Positions 8,191 through 14,868 of a DNA stretch of 36,862 nucleotides are shown here, in pieces. The translations under genes were made by a program, and so were the position numbers. The DNA comes from a virus, in IMG/VR virus record IMGVR_UViG_3300020438_002904, positions 1 to 36,862 of that record. The stretch is one strand, 5' to 3'. The number at the start of each line of letters is the position of its first letter. Positions within the stretch are counted from its first letter, which is position 1. The notes under the pieces were generated by a model, which saw nothing but the letters and a program-made list of their open reading frames with translations, had not been told where the DNA came from and searched no databases.

Positions 8191-8893
8191 TTACTCCGCC
8201 GTCCCATACTTCTTGTAGCCACTTAAAATCATTAATATAATTTAATGCTTTAAGATTATTTTTATATGTTGATCCAAATTCACCACCCTGCATTGCTCCT
8301 TGAATAGCAAATTCACCAAAAGGTCTTTTATGTCCTCTTTGTTGCCATATTTTTAATCTATATTCGTTGTCTGTATTATCACCGTTAGGAATAATAGCAC
8401 TTGCTAATTTAGCACATTCTCTGAATGCACTACGCCATGTACTGTAAGGATCAGTATTAAACTGTGTAATATTACTCACCTGAAACCTGGGAACAAAAGG
8501 ACAACCAAGTGTTGTTGTCATATCTATATTCCAATGTTCAGCATCTATCATTGCTTGACGTTTAAAAAGTTTTGCTCCGCCATAACCATACAGTAAATCA
8601 TTTATAGGATTTCTACTACGCCATACATAAACACAATCTGTCTCTGGTATATTAGGATATGCATCTTTATCTTTATCTGGTTTAAATCTAAAACTAAATT
8701 CTTCGTCCATAACTGCATCAGCATCAATTACATAAAAATGGCTGGTCTCTGCAATTTCAGCCGCGGCTTTGTGTGCTTCAAAGATACCTTTGACGCCCTC
8801 TATACGTTTTGCGTGAGGTGCAAACAGTTGTAGTAACTCAAAATTATCATCAGCATATGGTTCGTGATAGCTGATTTGAACAACGTCTAACAT
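8183..8893 (-). CDS. GT-A-like glycosyltransferase (DAD motif)
   Basis: 236 residues. The N-terminus VVQISYHEPYADDNFELL leads to AHKAAAEIAE and FYVIDADAVM, a DxD-type metal and sugar-nucleotide site (about residues 55-62). The segment DLLYGYGGAKLFKRQAM and the WRSAFREC helix recur in the longer paralog at 28755-29732 (NGLVYGNGGIKCWP, WRAGFREG), which shares the SYDEPNAD start. The family is found in phages; the acceptor is unknown. It is the first gene after a strong sigma70-like promoter (8914-8941), with AGGAG about 6 bases before its ATG, so it probably heads the transcript that runs leftward through the methyltransferase, PP-loop and rSAM genes. Confidence 0.7.
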   Translation of the reverse strand: MLDVVQISYHEPYADDNFELLQLFAPHAKRIEGVKGIFEAHKAAAEIAETSHFYVIDADAVMDEEFSFRFKPDKDKDAYPNIPETDCVYVWRSRNPINDLLYGYGGAKLFKRQAMIDAEHWNIDMTTTLGCPFVPRFQVSNITQFNTDPYSTWRSAFRECAKLASAIIPNGDNTDNEYRLKIWQQRGHKRPFGEFAIQGAMQGGEFGSTYKNNLKALNYINDFKWLQEVWDGGVNE

Positions 8894-8913
8894 ACAATCT
8901 CCTAGACTATTTT

Positions 8914-8941
8914 ATTATACACATTTTTGACTAAATGTCAA
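8914..8941 (-). promoter_or_regulatory. Sigma70-type promoter, perfect hexamers
   Basis: Read on the minus strand: TTGACA at 8941-8936, a 16-base spacer, TATAAT at 8919-8914, with TGTG just before the -10 (extended -10 character). Transcription should start near 8907 and gives a leader of about 13 bases containing AGGAG before the ATG at 8893. The -35 overlaps the TGA stop of the 38-residue gene. TTGAC and GTCAA form a 5-base inverted repeat around the -35, a possible operator. Such host-type promoters serve early phage genes, which sets this block apart from the late-promoter region at the right end. Confidence 0.75.
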
Positions 8942-9054
8942 TCATAAATGTAAGGGTCTTTTTTTCGTAGCTCTGCTAATTTCTTTTTTAATCGTCTTCG
9001 TCGTTTATATTCATGCCAAGGATATAAAATAAAATTTATTATTCTGGTAAACAT
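8938..9054 (-). CDS. Small basic protein, 38 residues
   Basis: A short gene easily missed. It starts with MFTRIINFILYPWHEY, continues with a strongly basic stretch KRRRRLKKKLAELRKK and ends DPYIYD. The hydrophobic N-terminus followed by a positive helix suggests a peripheral membrane or nucleic-acid-associated peptide. The ATG at 9054 has GGAG seven bases upstream and overlaps the carbamoyltransferase end by 16 bases, like other junctions here. Similar tiny LYP-basic-DPYIY proteins occur in T4-like marine phages as far as I recall; function unknown. Confidence 0.75.
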   Translation of the reverse strand: MFTRIINFILYPWHEYKRRRRLKKKLAELRKKDPYIYD

Positions 9055-10520
9055 ACTTGTACTCCATATGTATTTGTCCAACGTTCGGCGTCTTCTCTAG
9101 TATTAACCAAAGGTTCTCCTTTGATATTTAAACTTGTATTCAATAGCATTGGACAATTGGTTTGTTTGTACCAACGTTCTAACAATGTTCTGAATCCTGT
9201 ATTATCTGTTTTAGCAACTGTCTGAACTCTTGAGGTGTTATCGTAGTGGACGATTGCTGGAAACGAAGTAGGATCTTTACACGTTGCGGTGTATTGCATA
9301 TACGGGCCTGTGTAGCCGTCGAAATAGCGTTGTGAATGCTCTTCAAGTATTGCTGGTGCGAATGGTCTGAAACTTTCTCTTTGCTTGATGCTGTTAACAA
9401 GGTCCTTGACATCATTTCCGCGGGGATCAGCAAGAATACTACGGTTGCCAAGAGCCCGAGGGCCAAACTCAGCACCTCCACTTGCCACAGCCGTAATTTT
9501 CTTTTCATGTAATTGTTTGAGTATTTTTTCAACTGGATAATCTCCCTTAATGTTATGTCCCAGATAAGCCCCGGGCCATTCAATGTGATGATTCCAATGT
9601 GCAAGTACACAACCAATAGCACTCCCTGCATCACCAGGGTTGGGCATTATCCATACATTATCAAACTGTTTGTGAGCTAAACTATTAGCAACACAATTTA
9701 ATGCACAACCTCCCATTAAAACTAAATTCTTTTTATTTGTTAGATAAGCAGTATGTTCAACTAATCCTTGGAATATTTCTTCATATATACGCTGTACACC
9801 AGCGGCAATATCTGCATAATCTTGTACACTACTTAGTGTGGGCATCCAATCCAAACAACCTCGATGACAGTTGCGTAAAAAAATAATTTTACCATCTTCT
9901 TTGGTTGGCATTTTTAAAATAAAATCTTCTTTAATTTGATCATAAAATTTATTTGGGTCACCCACAGCCGCCATGCCCATTAATATGTATTCATGTTCCT
10001 GTGGCTTTAGACCTATACGCTGTGTCATACCACTGTACCATATGCCCACGCTGTCAGGATAACGTAAACTCCATAGTTTTTTAAGATGATTACCTTGAGC
10101 TGTCCATATGCTAGTAGTATCCCATTCACCAATACTGTCTATGCACAGTATGGCACAATCAGTAAACTCACTGGTAAAATAACCAGCCGCGGCATGACTG
10201 AGATGATGATTTGTACTAATGCTTCGAGGAGCATCTTTAAAAATTTTTCTCATATGTGTTGTGGGTGATTGTTTTTTAAGTAAGTTATATTGCCCAGCAT
10301 ATAACTGTCTTGTCTTTTTAAGCCAAGGTGTTTCATAAAAATAAACTCGATCTGGTTCGCCAAATTCTAATAGTGCATCTGAAAGTAACCATGTGTTTAA
10401 ATTTTTATCATTTTTTATTCTACTGTAGCGTTCAGCATGAGATGCAAATACCAGTTGCTTGTCTTTAAAGACTGCTAAACTAGCATCATGTGACATTCCT
10501 GTCCAACCCCAAGTAATCAT
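9039..10520 (-). CDS. O-carbamoyltransferase, NodU/CmcH/TobZ family
   Basis: 493 residues, somewhat shorter than the usual 550-600. Family marks in order: SHDASLAVF (about 11-19), HAERYSRIK, NHHLSHAAAGYF (about 103-114; metal-binding histidines), LCIDSIGEWD, MGGCALNCVANSL (about 268-280), AEFGPRALGNRSILADPR (about 350-367, the family's hallmark), FRPFAPAIL and LLNTSLNIKGEP. These enzymes move a carbamoyl group from carbamoyl phosphate, through carbamoyl-AMP, to a hydroxyl of a sugar such as in Nod factors or aminoglycosides. All key segments look intact. It is ATGA-coupled to the nucleotidyltransferase upstream. Context suggests decoration of a sugar or nucleotide sugar made by the genes upstream; the actual acceptor is unknown. 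Confidence 0.95.
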   Translation of the reverse strand: MITWGWTGMSHDASLAVFKDKQLVFASHAERYSRIKNDKNLNTWLLSDALLEFGEPDRVYFYETPWLKKTRQLYAGQYNLLKKQSPTTHMRKIFKDAPRSISTNHHLSHAAAGYFTSEFTDCAILCIDSIGEWDTTSIWTAQGNHLKKLWSLRYPDSVGIWYSGMTQRIGLKPQEHEYILMGMAAVGDPNKFYDQIKEDFILKMPTKEDGKIIFLRNCHRGCLDWMPTLSSVQDYADIAAGVQRIYEEIFQGLVEHTAYLTNKKNLVLMGGCALNCVANSLAHKQFDNVWIMPNPGDAGSAIGCVLAHWNHHIEWPGAYLGHNIKGDYPVEKILKQLHEKKITAVASGGAEFGPRALGNRSILADPRGNDVKDLVNSIKQRESFRPFAPAILEEHSQRYFDGYTGPYMQYTATCKDPTSFPAIVHYDNTSRVQTVAKTDNTGFRTLLERWYKQTNCPMLLNTSLNIKGEPLVNTREDAERWTNTYGVQVCLPE

Positions 10521-10924
10521 AGTTCGCCTTTATCTCTCATGTCTTGTCTTATTTTAGTTGCACTAATATCGTGTATCTCTTTTCCTAAGTCGTGTTCTGT
10601 AAATGTATAACCTACACCTCTACCATAACTAATATCTACTATGTTAGGTACTTTCATAATAATGTATTCGTGATTGTATTGGTATCCTTCTTTTGCTAAT
10701 TCTTTCTTTATGTTTTCAATAATATCCATTACTTGAAAAGGATTATCGTCTTGCGTCATAGTTCTTCCACCACTTGCATCTTCTTGTTGTGGTACAATTC
10801 TAATCATAATACATACTTGTCCTGTTTCAGCTAAGGCACGTTTAAATAATTCTGTGTGTCCAGCATGCCATGGTTGCCATCTACCTAACATCTGTGTAGT
10901 TGGTTTAAAGTGATTAAACAGCAT
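10517..10924 (-). CDS. HxGH nucleotidyltransferase (cytidylyl/adenylyltransferase-like)
   Basis: 135 residues. GRWQPWHAGHTELFKRAL (about 14-31) carries the HxGH motif of the HIGH nucleotidyltransferase superfamily, and ISATKIRQDM near the end is its second nucleotide-binding motif (ISxTxxR). Candidates are NMN adenylyltransferase-like, CTP-using glycerol- or ribitol-phosphate enzymes, or a reduced ATP-sulfurylase-like protein. Directly upstream and overlapping by 11 bases is an APS-kinase-like gene, so a link to activated sulfate is possible but unproven. The start at 10924 is preceded by GGAG at 4-5 bases; a later Met at residue 12 has no such site. Confidence 0.8.
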   Translation of the reverse strand: MLFNHFKPTTQMLGRWQPWHAGHTELFKRALAETGQVCIMIRIVPQQEDASGGRTMTQDDNPFQVMDIIENIKKELAKEGYQYNHEYIIMKVPNIVDISYGRGVGYTFTEHDLGKEIHDISATKIRQDMRDKGEL

Positions 10925-11342
10925 TACGCTCCATCCAGCGTTGTATTACAGGCATTAATTGTGCGTGGGTATCATCAAACCATTTTGATACATGATAGTC
11001 TACTTTATAACTTGGCTTTTCAAACATAGCATTTGTATCTTCGAATCTGCCTTCATTGATTGTATCCATCCAAATAGTATAGTCTGGATTGAACTCTTGT
11101 CTTGCACGTTCAGTTGGACATACAAAATCAGCTACTGCAACTTTTCCTGCCATTACAACACCATCTGCTAAATGTTTCATTCTTTGTGCTTGTCTAATTC
11201 TGCCCTGTTCACTAAAGTCCCAGTCATTATAACTTGTACGAATCACATCAGCATTTATATGAACACCACCAATTAATTCTGCAAACGGTTTTGCAAGTGT
11301 AGTTTTACCACTTCCTGGTAATCCAAATATTAATACTTTCAT
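10914..11342 (-). CDS. Adenylylsulfate (APS) kinase-like P-loop kinase
   Basis: 142 residues, shorter than bacterial CysC (about 180-200). P-loop GLPGSGKTTLAKPFAEL at residues 7-23; VHINADVIR matches the APS-kinase 'LDGDNVR' strand; DFVCPTERARQEF matches the family's 'FISPFRxxR' segment. CysC phosphorylates adenylylsulfate to PAPS, the sulfate donor used by sulfotransferases, and a sulfotransferase-like gene lies about 3 kb upstream in this block. Related small kinases also act on other substrates, so the substrate is not certain. GGAG precedes the ATG, and a CATAAATA late-promoter-like octamer lies 33-40 bases upstream, making this the likely first gene of its transcript. Confidence 0.75.
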   Translation of the reverse strand: MKVLIFGLPGSGKTTLAKPFAELIGGVHINADVIRTSYNDWDFSEQGRIRQAQRMKHLADGVVMAGKVAVADFVCPTERARQEFNPDYTIWMDTINEGRFEDTNAMFEKPSYKVDYHVSKWFDDTHAQLMPVIQRWMERNAV

Positions 11343-11366
11343 TTTAACTCCATTAAGTACATAGTT

Positions 11367-11382
11367 AATAAATATATTTATG
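11367..11382. promoter_or_regulatory. Palindromic divergent late-promoter-like site
   Basis: ATAAATATATTTAT at 11368-11381 is a perfect 14-base palindrome in the only divergent gap. It holds a T4-type late -10 octamer on each strand: AATAAATA on plus (11367-11374) and CATAAATA on minus (11382-11375), each one base off TATAAATA. With T4 geometry the minus transcript would start near 11369, giving a 27-base leader with GGAG before the ATG at 11342. The plus transcript would start at or next to the ATG at 11380, nearly leaderless. Assignment rests on sequence match only. Confidence 0.5.
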
Positions 11383-11733
11383 ATACTTTATATTGACATT
11401 GATGGCACTATCTGCACCGAGAAAAAAGTAATGGGAAAGAGCGCCAAGGACTATATGGGGGCTAAACCTTATATGGATAGGATTGCAGTAATTAATAAAC
11501 TGTATGATGAAGGACACGAAATACACTACTGGACTGCCAGAGGAACAAGCAGTGGTATCGATTGGACTGATCTTACTACTGAACAAATTACTAATTGGGG
11601 TTGCAAGTTTCATGAACTGCATGTAGGCAACAAACCACACTTTGATGCATATATTTGTGATAAAAGTTGGAACAGTGATGCTTGGTTTACTCAAAATTTG
11701 TATGAACAAATTGCTCCGACGGAAGAAAACTAA
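11380..11733 (+). CDS. Small HAD-superfamily phosphatase
   Basis: 117 residues, the only plus-strand gene. MILYIDIDGTICTEK gives the HAD motif I (DxDGT, nucleophile D6 and acid D8). YWTARGT (about 50-56) is motif II, and NKPHFDAYICDKSWNSD (about 84-100) holds the motif III lysine and motif IV acids. It lacks a sizeable cap domain, like GmhB-type and capsule-associated sugar phosphatases. It probably removes phosphate from a sugar intermediate made by the flanking isomerase, epimerase and kinase-nucleotidyltransferase genes. Its 3' end overlaps the converging SIS gene by 47 bases. No Shine-Dalgarno precedes the ATG. An antisense reading frame on the minus strand across it is a shadow. Confidence 0.88.
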   Translation: MILYIDIDGTICTEKKVMGKSAKDYMGAKPYMDRIAVINKLYDEGHEIHYWTARGTSSGIDWTDLTTEQITNWGCKFHELHVGNKPHFDAYICDKSWNSDAWFTQNLYEQIAPTEEN

Positions 11734-12178
11734 CTATTCTTTCAAATATGTAAATGAATCCAACTTCATAATAACTTTTCATTAATCCTTTTTCTTTGGG
11801 CTGTGGGTATTCAGCTACTTGATCGCATTGTTGGCTTATCTCACCTTTGGCATTAAAAGTTATTGCCAGTGTTCTACATTTACATCTACAGGCAATGTCT
11901 ACATATGCAAGACTACTCGCAGTACTACCACTTGCTGTTACAAATATTGCAAGGTCTTGTGAACCTATCTCAGGTATTAACAAATCTTCACTGTGAGCTA
12001 CTGCGTATCCTAGTTGACTAAGACGTTGCATAAACATTTTGGTTGCAAGTCCTACTCTACCTTTAGCAACGAATACTATGCGTCTTGCTCTTCTAATAGC
12101 AGTAATAATTGTTGCTTCATTCTGAGGATGTTTTAAATCCTTGGTATAACTTATCCATGTTTTATCAAATTCGTTCAT
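11687..12178 (-). CDS. SIS-domain sugar-phosphate isomerase (6-phospho-3-hexuloisomerase-like)
   Basis: 163 residues, a bare SIS domain. VFVAKGRVGLATKMFMQRL (about 32-50), LLIPEIGSQDLAIFVTASGS (about 62-81) and TLAITFNAKGEISQQCDQV follow the order and spacing of HxlB/PHI enzymes, which interconvert ketose and aldose phosphates; GmhA and KdsD are more distant alternatives. It overlaps the fused nucleotidyltransferase-kinase gene upstream by 14 bases, and an RPE-like epimerase lies one gene further, so the three probably form one sugar-phosphate route. Its last 47 bases are antisense to the HAD gene. Confidence 0.8.
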   Translation of the reverse strand: MNEFDKTWISYTKDLKHPQNEATIITAIRRARRIVFVAKGRVGLATKMFMQRLSQLGYAVAHSEDLLIPEIGSQDLAIFVTASGSTASSLAYVDIACRCKCRTLAITFNAKGEISQQCDQVAEYPQPKEKGLMKSYYEVGFIYIFERIVSFLPSEQFVHTNFE

Positions 12179-13562
12179 GTTTCTTCAACTGTTCAATGGC
12201 TAATAAAAATAAAAATTTATTTAAATTTTTGTCTACGTTTAAAGGACTCATACTAAGCCATATACAGCCAACACCAAGTTCAATTTTGCGTTTGTGCTGA
12301 TGATAAATTGGTGATAGCTGGAATTGATTCAAACGAATACTGTCTTCATCGCTCGGCGATAGATTTACTTTATAAACTTTATGTTCTTCTTGTAGTTTAT
12401 ATCTTTTTAAATTATCGTTGTGTAGTGATAAACTGTGATAAAATTTACAAATATCATAAAAAATATCATTGACAACACCTGGTCTATGGTCTATATAATG
12501 TATTTGATCTTCACCTACTATTATATTGTCAACTACTAAATCACCATGACATGCACCTACAACTCCTGTGCTTACCAAGTCCCAATCAATGTTTTCAACA
12601 ATTCTAGTACAATCAACATAGCTATCGTTAATCATTATTGTTCCACCAAACTCAGGAAATTGTTGTACTATTTGATCAAAACGTTCCCAGGTTTTGTCTT
12701 GCCATAGTGCTTTGTTCACACAAGGAATATTATTTTTTAAACTAAAACGCCAAGTATCTTCTAAGTTGTTTAATAGCTTATCAAAGTCACCATTAAATGG
12801 ATTAACTTTGCCGTCCACATGTTGATATGATAAACCTCGTTCACTATGCTCGATAGGTGTTGGGTGTGGATAATTGTTGTTTAAATGTATTTGCGGTTTG
12901 GTATGAAACAACTTTACAATTCTATTGTTTACATTATAAATTTCTTGTTGTGTTTTATCTAGTACGCTAAAACTAGCATCTTGTTTTACTGTATGATAAC
13001 TTTGTTCATTACCTATATCGTACCAATCGTCAAGTGCAACACTTTGTAAATCGTTTAATTGCTGTAGCAATAATAAATCATTTCTATTAATATCGGTGGC
13101 TTGTAGTATATCGAAATACTCTTTGCTATCTTTTATATAACTAATTCCGCTGTATACCACATCTTCACTGGTATCATAATACTGTGCATTTTCAGGTGTG
13201 CAAGTAAACCAAGTGTTTTTATCCACAGTCGCAACACTGGTGCTCCAATTATCACATGCATTGTAGTACACGGGTTCATCAAATACATAGCTGGGTATTT
13301 GTTTAAAGCTGGCAATTTGACTGCTATTCCAGTTTTCAACAGGAATAAATTCTACATTTTTGCGACCCGTGTGTTGTATATACTCTTGTATATACTCAGC
13401 TTCATATCCTAGTGTAATATAAATCTTTTCTACGTTTTCAAAACTGTTGATAATATGATCAATGACTGCACAATCGCCTATGCGGATAAGTGCTTTGTGA
13501 AATTTTGTGTACCCAATACTTCTTGAGCCAGGGCCACTACAGGGTATTAAGAGATTAGGCAT
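12165..13562 (-). CDS. Fused sugar nucleotidyltransferase and APH-like small-molecule kinase
   Basis: 465 residues in two halves. Residues 1 to about 200 are a nucleotidyltransferase: LLIPCSGPGSRSIGYTK with HKALIRIG (GxGxR and lysine of the NTP-binding loop), ITLGYEAEYI, and YNACDNW where the metal-binding Asp is expected. From about residue 270 a kinase of the aminoglycoside or choline phosphotransferase type follows: CHGDLVVDNIIV (about 340-351; HGDxxxxN catalytic loop) and IHYIDHRPG (metal-binding Asp). Such fusions phosphorylate a sugar or alcohol and then couple it to a nucleotide, as in LicA/LicC-type or heptose-type pathways. It lies between the RPE-like and SIS genes, so a nucleotide-activated sugar is the likely product. 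Exact sugar and nucleotide are unknown. Confidence 0.83.
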   Translation of the reverse strand: MPNLLIPCSGPGSRSIGYTKFHKALIRIGDCAVIDHIINSFENVEKIYITLGYEAEYIQEYIQHTGRKNVEFIPVENWNSSQIASFKQIPSYVFDEPVYYNACDNWSTSVATVDKNTWFTCTPENAQYYDTSEDVVYSGISYIKDSKEYFDILQATDINRNDLLLLQQLNDLQSVALDDWYDIGNEQSYHTVKQDASFSVLDKTQQEIYNVNNRIVKLFHTKPQIHLNNNYPHPTPIEHSERGLSYQHVDGKVNPFNGDFDKLLNNLEDTWRFSLKNNIPCVNKALWQDKTWERFDQIVQQFPEFGGTIMINDSYVDCTRIVENIDWDLVSTGVVGACHGDLVVDNIIVGEDQIHYIDHRPGVVNDIFYDICKFYHSLSLHNDNLKRYKLQEEHKVYKVNLSPSDEDSIRLNQFQLSPIYHQHKRKIELGVGCIWLSMSPLNVDKNLNKFLFLLAIEQLKKHERI

Positions 13563-14155
13563 TCGATATTAGCCTCATAGTTGTCATTGAATAATACTTT
13601 ACTACCAGCTACTAGTGTAACTCCAGGTTCATCTTTAAATTGTTGTACTGTAGACAGTTTAACTCCGCCGTCTACAGTAACATGACGTTGTGTATCCGCA
13701 AGTGTTTCCAAGTTGTAGTATGCGTCTTGTACTTTTATTCCAGGATTATAAGCCATTAATAAAAATTCATCAACTGCTAATCTATCACAGATTCGATCAA
13801 TTTGTTGAATAGTATGATAGGGTTTAAACGCTAGTTTTAGCCTTGTGTCTCTGTTTAAAAAGTCCATGCATTGTTGTTCGCTGTGAAAACTTTCATAGTG
13901 TGCAAATATTACATCTGCTTGTGTGTTGAGTATGTCTTCCCAGGCTGGATTGTTACAAGAGATCATAGCATGTATATCTATGTGTTCGGCATAGTCTAAC
14001 TCATCAACAGCTTCTGGGTGTACACCCAAGCGTGGTACAAAGTGTCCGTCCATAAAGTCCATGTGTACACTCATTTTGTAGTGTTGCATTAATCTTGCAT
14101 AGCTTTGTTGAATATTATTAGGGTTATCACATATATAGCTCAAACTTAACTGCAT
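13547..14155 (-). CDS. Ribulose-phosphate 3-epimerase-like enzyme
   Basis: 202 residues, slightly short of the usual 210-225. TIM-barrel marks of the RPE family: MQLSLSYI at the first strand, VHMDFMDGHFVPRLG (about 30-44; metal ligands His and Asp), DIHAMIS (second His; family DxHLMV), MAYNPGIK (family MSVNPGFGGQ, here shortened), and HVTVDGGV (second Asp). All four metal ligands seem present. RPE interconverts ribulose-5-phosphate and xylulose-5-phosphate; relatives epimerise allulose-6-phosphate. The altered phosphate loop and its neighbours (SIS isomerase, nucleotidyltransferase-kinase, HAD phosphatase) favour a role in making a special sugar rather than the pentose phosphate pathway. Confidence 0.88.
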   Translation of the reverse strand: MQLSLSYICDNPNNIQQSYARLMQHYKMSVHMDFMDGHFVPRLGVHPEAVDELDYAEHIDIHAMISCNNPAWEDILNTQADVIFAHYESFHSEQQCMDFLNRDTRLKLAFKPYHTIQQIDRICDRLAVDEFLLMAYNPGIKVQDAYYNLETLADTQRHVTVDGGVKLSTVQQFKDEPGVTLVAGSKVLFNDNYEANIECLIS

Positions 14156-14868
14156 GTAAAATCTTCTATTATGTTTTCTTTGATATTTAAACTATCTTGA
14201 TTGCCCCAATAATTTACTTCTTGCTGTTGTACAAGTTCCATACTCAAGTTTTGGAGATCTTCGTAGTTAATTATTATTTCATCTTTAGGTGGACTTATAT
14301 TAGTGTATTCTTTCGGAAAGTTTACAATAGCTATTGGATCTGTCATACATAATCCAATATTAATCCAGTCTTGTTTTGTATCTCTGGTAAGTTCATCATA
14401 ACGTACCCATTTGTCTACTTTTATATTATAGTAATTGTTCTTTAGTTTCATTGTTTCCCAATAAAAACCTTTCCAAAACATTTTAAACATCATTGGATCA
14501 ACCTCTATTGGCTTTATATCTTGTTGGTTTGCATACCATTGGTCTTTTGTAACACTTACACACAGACTAGCAGTTAATTCAAATATATTAGGTCTCCACA
14601 CTACAACAGTAAAGTCCATTAGTCCTTTTAACCTGTCAAGCTCTTCAGGAGGCATTTGAGGCAAATGTAATGTATGATTTTTTATTACTGCTCTAGGAGT
14701 TTGTGCAATTAGATCTAATTGTTCGCTAAATGTCGAACTGTCTCTGAAGTCACTGTTAAACGGTTCGTTACCAAAGTCTACTTGTTGTTTAGTTACATAA
14801 TGTTGTCTAATAACATTATATAGATATGTAGTACCACTTCTTGCTTGTCCTAATAAATGTATTCTCAT
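14146..14868 (-). CDS. Sulfotransferase-family protein
   Basis: 240 residues. LLGQARSGTTYLYNVIRQHY (residues 4-23) is the 5'-phosphosulfate-binding loop typical of PAPS-dependent sulfotransferases. FTVVVWRPNIFELTASLCVS (about 86-105) fits the 3'-phosphate motif (Arg and Ser spaced by about eight). EPFN and AVIKNH also match the family. It would transfer sulfate from PAPS to a hydroxyl, here probably of a glycan, and the APS-kinase-like gene at 10914-11342 could supply PAPS. The ATG overlaps the stop of the rSAM gene upstream (ATGA) and the 3' end overlaps the epimerase gene by 10 bases. Confidence 0.82.
   Translation of the reverse strand: MRIHLLGQARSGTTYLYNVIRQHYVTKQQVDFGNEPFNSDFRDSSTFSEQLDLIAQTPRAVIKNHTLHLPQMPPEELDRLKGLMDFTVVVWRPNIFELTASLCVSVTKDQWYANQQDIKPIEVDPMMFKMFWKGFYWETMKLKNNYYNIKVDKWVRYDELTRDTKQDWINIGLCMTDPIAIVNFPKEYTNISPPKDEIIINYEDLQNLSMELVQQQEVNYWGNQDSLNIKENIIEDFTCS

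Noticed and set aside
9179-9634. Minus-strand frame of 151 codons
   Set aside because: Entirely inside the carbamoyltransferase in another frame; the carbamoyltransferase motifs run uninterrupted through the region.
11365-11709. Minus-strand frame of 114 codons opposite the HAD gene
   Set aside because: The plus-strand frame has clear HAD motifs in order; the minus frame has none.
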